DNA of 12,832 nt from Euzebyaceae bacterium (GTDB lineage: Bacteria; Actinomycetota; Nitriliruptoria; Euzebyales; Egibacteraceae). Made by a program: the position numbers and the translations under genes. Each line of letters begins with the position of its first letter. Positions within the stretch are counted from its first letter, which is position 1. Under the pieces are notes generated by a model, which saw nothing but the letters and a program-made list of their open reading frames with translations, made no database searches and had not been told where the DNA came from. The stretch covers positions 1 to 12,832 of the forward strand of contig JACCXR010000230.1 of assembly GCA_013696915.1 (NCBI GenBank). The letters run 5' to 3'. Positions 12,395-12,832 of the stretch are shown piece by piece.

Positions 12395-12408
12395 AAGGGT
12401 TGGGTGCG
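12382..12408 (+). repeat. Intergenic repeat, copy C
   Basis: GCGCCTACCCTTCAAGGG followed by TTGGGTGCG. This is the fullest copy; it contains the small internal palindrome CCCTT-C-AAGGG. Both A and C continue into related GC-rich tails containing CGGCGGCCGC. Confidence 0.75.
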
Positions 12409-12443
12409 TCGGCGTTCCCGCCGACCCCGGCGGCCGCAGGAGT

Positions 12444-12461
12444 GGGCTGTGGCGCCTACCC
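12444..12461 (+). repeat. 18-bp exact direct repeat of 12374-12391
   Basis: GGGCTGTGGCGCCTACCC occurs identically at 12374-12391 and 12444-12461, 70 bp apart. The second copy contains the TAG stop codon (12456-12458, minus strand) of the hydantoinase B-like gene, so the repeat overlaps the coding end. Confidence 0.8.
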
Positions 12462-12832
12462 GCGCGCCTGCTCCTGCCCGTCGGGCGGCCCCCAGCCACC
12501 GCCCCCCGGCGTGACGACGCGCACGCGGTCGCCGGCGCGCAGCTCCCAGGTGCCTTTGGCCGCCAGCGGCTCCTCGGTGCCGCCGGCGCGGACCAGCGTG
12601 TTCACGCCCGGTTCCCCGTCCCCTCCGCCGCGCAGTCCCCACGGGCCGCGCTCCCGGCGCTCGGTCTGCAGCGTCAGCGTGGCGCCGGCGAGCGTCTCGA
12701 TCTCCCGCACGAGCCCCTCCCCGCCGGGATGCAGGCCTTCGCCGCCCGAACCCTCACGCAGCTCGTAGCGCCAGACCCGCAGCGGGTACGCGAGCTCCAA
12801 CGCCTCGGCCGGCGTGTTCCGGGTGTTCGTCA
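12456..12832 (-). CDS. Hydantoinase B / N-methylhydantoinase B family, C-terminal part only
   Basis: 125 codons from the window edge to TAG at 12456-12458; the gene's 5' part lies outside. The fragment matches the C-terminal end of HyuB-type subunits, which with HyuA-type partners perform ATP-dependent hydrolysis of hydantoins, 5-oxoproline or related rings. Family patterns are TNTRNTPAEALELAYPLRVWRYELREGSGG at the left (over about 30 residues; key elements NTP, E and YPLR), then GGEGLVREIE, RRERGPWGLRGGGDGEPG and the closing TPGGGGWG. The frame continues unbroken to base 12832, so this is an internal cut rather than a start. The usual RGG after GSGG reads PGG here. No promoter can be seen. 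The stop codon sits in an 18-bp repeat. Confidence 0.85.
   Translation of the reverse strand, partial: TNTRNTPAEALELAYPLRVWRYELREGSGGEGLHPGGEGLVREIETLAGATLTLQTERRERGPWGLRGGGDGEPGVNTLVRAGGTEEPLAAKGTWELRAGDRVRVVTPGGGGWGPPDGQEQARG

Noticed and set aside
12289..12461. Possible CRISPR array
   Set aside because: Only three copies plus a fragment, one inverted, with unequal spacing and imperfect identity; no cas genes nearby.

Overview
This looks like a chromosomal segment of a very high-GC actinobacterium. Strongly GC-biased third codon positions, GTG starts, a leaderless-type promoter and an actinobacterial SOS box all point that way. Pseudonocardiales is my best guess from overall gene flavour, but it cannot be proved from sequence alone. 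I see no rRNA, tRNA, CRISPR array, transposase or integrase. Most of the window is ordinary, densely packed chromosome; the unusual material is in the intergenic DNA.

Layout. 1-705 (-) is the N-terminal part of a cytosolic trypsin-like/HtrA-type serine protease, divergent from 826-2124 (+), a full-length NfeD-type membrane serine protease with no slipin partner beside it. 2165-4192 (-) is a UvrD/PcrA-like SF1 helicase. Its start codon lies inside a perfect LexA/SOS-box palindrome next to a TANNNT -10 element, so it is probably DNA-damage inducible and leaderless. The 259-bp gap to 4452 holds palindromic repeats. 4452-5585 (+) is a lipoprotein with a DTAAP-repeat linker and a propeller-like domain. 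It ends 3 bp from an MFS_3-type exporter, 5589-7373 (-), behind which lies a DUF72 gene, 7468-8382 (-).

8524-8934 (+) is a RidA-like protein lacking the catalytic Arg of true RidA. Its start codon overlaps the stop of a possible 22-codon leader ORF, and it is preceded by an exact inverted copy of the palindrome found at 4397-4417. Its 3' end overlaps a tandem-DUF427 gene, 8918-9739 (-). 9847-10995 (+) is a phosphofructokinase with PPi-type active-site residues, followed 17 bp later by a secreted endonuclease/exonuclease/phosphatase-family protein, 11013-12278 (+). A cluster of three related repeats plus a fragment (12289-12461) separates this from the C-terminal end of a hydantoinase B-like gene, 12456-12832 (-), cut by the window edge.

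Functional links are limited. The first two genes share an envelope/proteostasis theme, the helicase belongs to the SOS response, and PFK plus the secreted phosphatase-like enzyme form a likely two-gene transcription unit. The items most worth following up are the SOS box on the helicase start, the repeat shared by the two divergent intergenic regions, the leader-ORF/RidA arrangement, and the repeat cluster at the right end.
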